This document shows positions 5,520 through 5,902 of a stretch of 5,902 nt of DNA, one piece after another. The stretch spans positions 1 to 5,902 of the forward strand of contig JAGHBK010000032.1 of NCBI GenBank assembly GCA_021161025.1. Reading direction: 5' to 3'. Each line of letters starts with the position of its first letter. Position 1 is the first letter of the stretch. The notes under the pieces were generated by a model. That model was not told where the DNA came from. It was given only the letters and a program-made list of their open reading frames with translations, and did not search any database. The position numbers were made by a program, and so were the translations under genes. Source of the stretch: a bacterium. GTDB lineage: Bacteria > Patescibacteriota > Minisyncoccia > Minisyncoccales > DG-74-3.

Positions 5520-5867
5520 TTAAATTGGATGAATATCTTCAAAAAGGGGGGCTCCCCCAATAAGGTGTAAATGAATATGGTTCACTTCTTGACCACCATG
5601 CTCTTTGACTCTAAATAAAAGTTTATAACCTTGTTTTGATATAGTAAGATCATCAGCTATTTTCTTTGCTACAAAAATAAGTCTTCCCATAAGTTCGACA
5701 TCTTCTTCTTTAATGTCGGTAATAGCAGGGATATGTTTTTTGGGAATAATCAAAATGTGAACCGGAGCCATCGGTTTAATGTCTTTAAAAGCGATTATTT
5801 TTTCATCTTCGTAGACGATATCAGCTGGCACTTCTTTTTTTATGATTTTACAAAAAATACAATCCAT
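5520..5867 (-). CDS. hinT: HIT (histidine triad) family nucleotide-binding protein, HinT-like
   Basis: HinT-type proteins hydrolyse purine nucleoside phosphoramidates and acyl-adenylates in the cytoplasm. The 115 residues match the family: MDCIFCKII at the start, with Cys3 and Cys6 of the common zinc-binding pair, DIVYEDEKIIAFKDI (16-30), APVHILIIPKKHI (34-46), and the catalytic triad HIHLHLIGG (97-105; His97, His99, His101). GGQEVN just before the triad is also typical. The residue that is usually Asn in the NxGxxGGQ block is Arg86 here, a small deviation. It is the first gene of the unit in this window. The sequence upstream is heptamer repeat, with no Shine-Dalgarno and no convincing promoter. 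The physiological substrate cannot be stated. Confidence 0.95.
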   Translation of the reverse strand: MDCIFCKIIKKEVPADIVYEDEKIIAFKDIKPMAPVHILIIPKKHIPAITDIKEEDVELMGRLIFVAKKIADDLTISKQGYKLLFRVKEHGGQEVNHIHLHLIGGAPLFEDIHPI

Positions 5868-5876
5868 AATATTATA

Positions 5877-5902
5877 ATGTCAAATGTCAAAGCTCAAATG
5901 TC
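5877..5902. repeat. Tandem heptamer repeat (ATGTCAA) upstream of hinT, cut by the window edge
   Basis: The plus strand reads ATGTCAA (5877-5883), ATGTCAA (5884-5890), the variant AGCTCAA (5891-5897), then ATGTC to the end at 5902. This is a 7-nt period that probably continues past the window. It differs in sequence from the TACGAAT heptamers at 2046-2120 but has the same unit length. The repeat lies in the 5' flank of the operon's first visible gene. Confidence 0.75.

Noticed and set aside
2209..5867. Alternative genetic code (UGA read as Gly)
   Set aside because: TGA is the natural end of ftsA and yqeY, each immediately overlapping the next gene, and no in-frame TGA interrupts any conserved protein.
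5871..5899. Promoter for hinT: TATAAT at 5871-5876 (minus) with TTGACA-like sequences upstream
   Set aside because: The TATAAT ends only 3 nt before the ATG, so transcription would start at or inside the start codon. The TTGACA matches come from the heptamer repeat, two at wrong spacing, and the best spaced one (TTGAGC) has a 15-nt spacer.

Overview
The window is AT-rich, compact, and coded entirely on the minus strand. It looks like a fragment of a Candidate Phyla Radiation (Patescibacteria, probably Parcubacteria-like) genome. This placement is an inference. It rests on the very small intergenic gaps, the near absence of Shine-Dalgarno motifs, short lysine-rich proteins, heptamer repeats in the only two spacers, and a HIT - bS21 - YqeY - YbeY - FtsA - FtsZ gene order. 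TGA ends both ftsA and yqeY at the expected place, so the UGA=Gly code of Gracilibacteria/Absconditabacteria does not apply.

Right to left (5'->3' on the minus strand), six genes form one tight transcription unit: hinT (HIT protein), rpsU (bS21), yqeY (GatB/YqeY domain), ybeY (16S rRNA-maturation metalloprotein), ftsA and ftsZ. Spacings are 5 nt, 2 nt, an overlap, 10 nt and a 4-nt ATGA overlap. A rho-independent terminator lies about 25 bp after ftsZ. The unit joins ribosome and translation functions to the cell-division ring. The FtsZ is unusual: it stops at the end of the globular domain, with no linker and no C-terminal conserved peptide, and one acidic T7-loop residue is replaced by Asn.

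A 169-bp spacer follows, holding the terminator, a consensus DnaA-box 9-mer, heptamer repeats that switch orientation, and a 9-bp inverted repeat.

The left third (1-2039) is one open frame running off the window edge. It encodes an anaerobic (class III) ribonucleoside-triphosphate reductase, NrdD, interrupted by a complete 402-residue intein with a LAGLIDADG homing endonuclease (162-1367). This is the most notable element. The glycyl-radical C-terminus of NrdD and any nrdG activase lie outside the window. No plus-strand gene, tRNA, rRNA or CRISPR array was seen.
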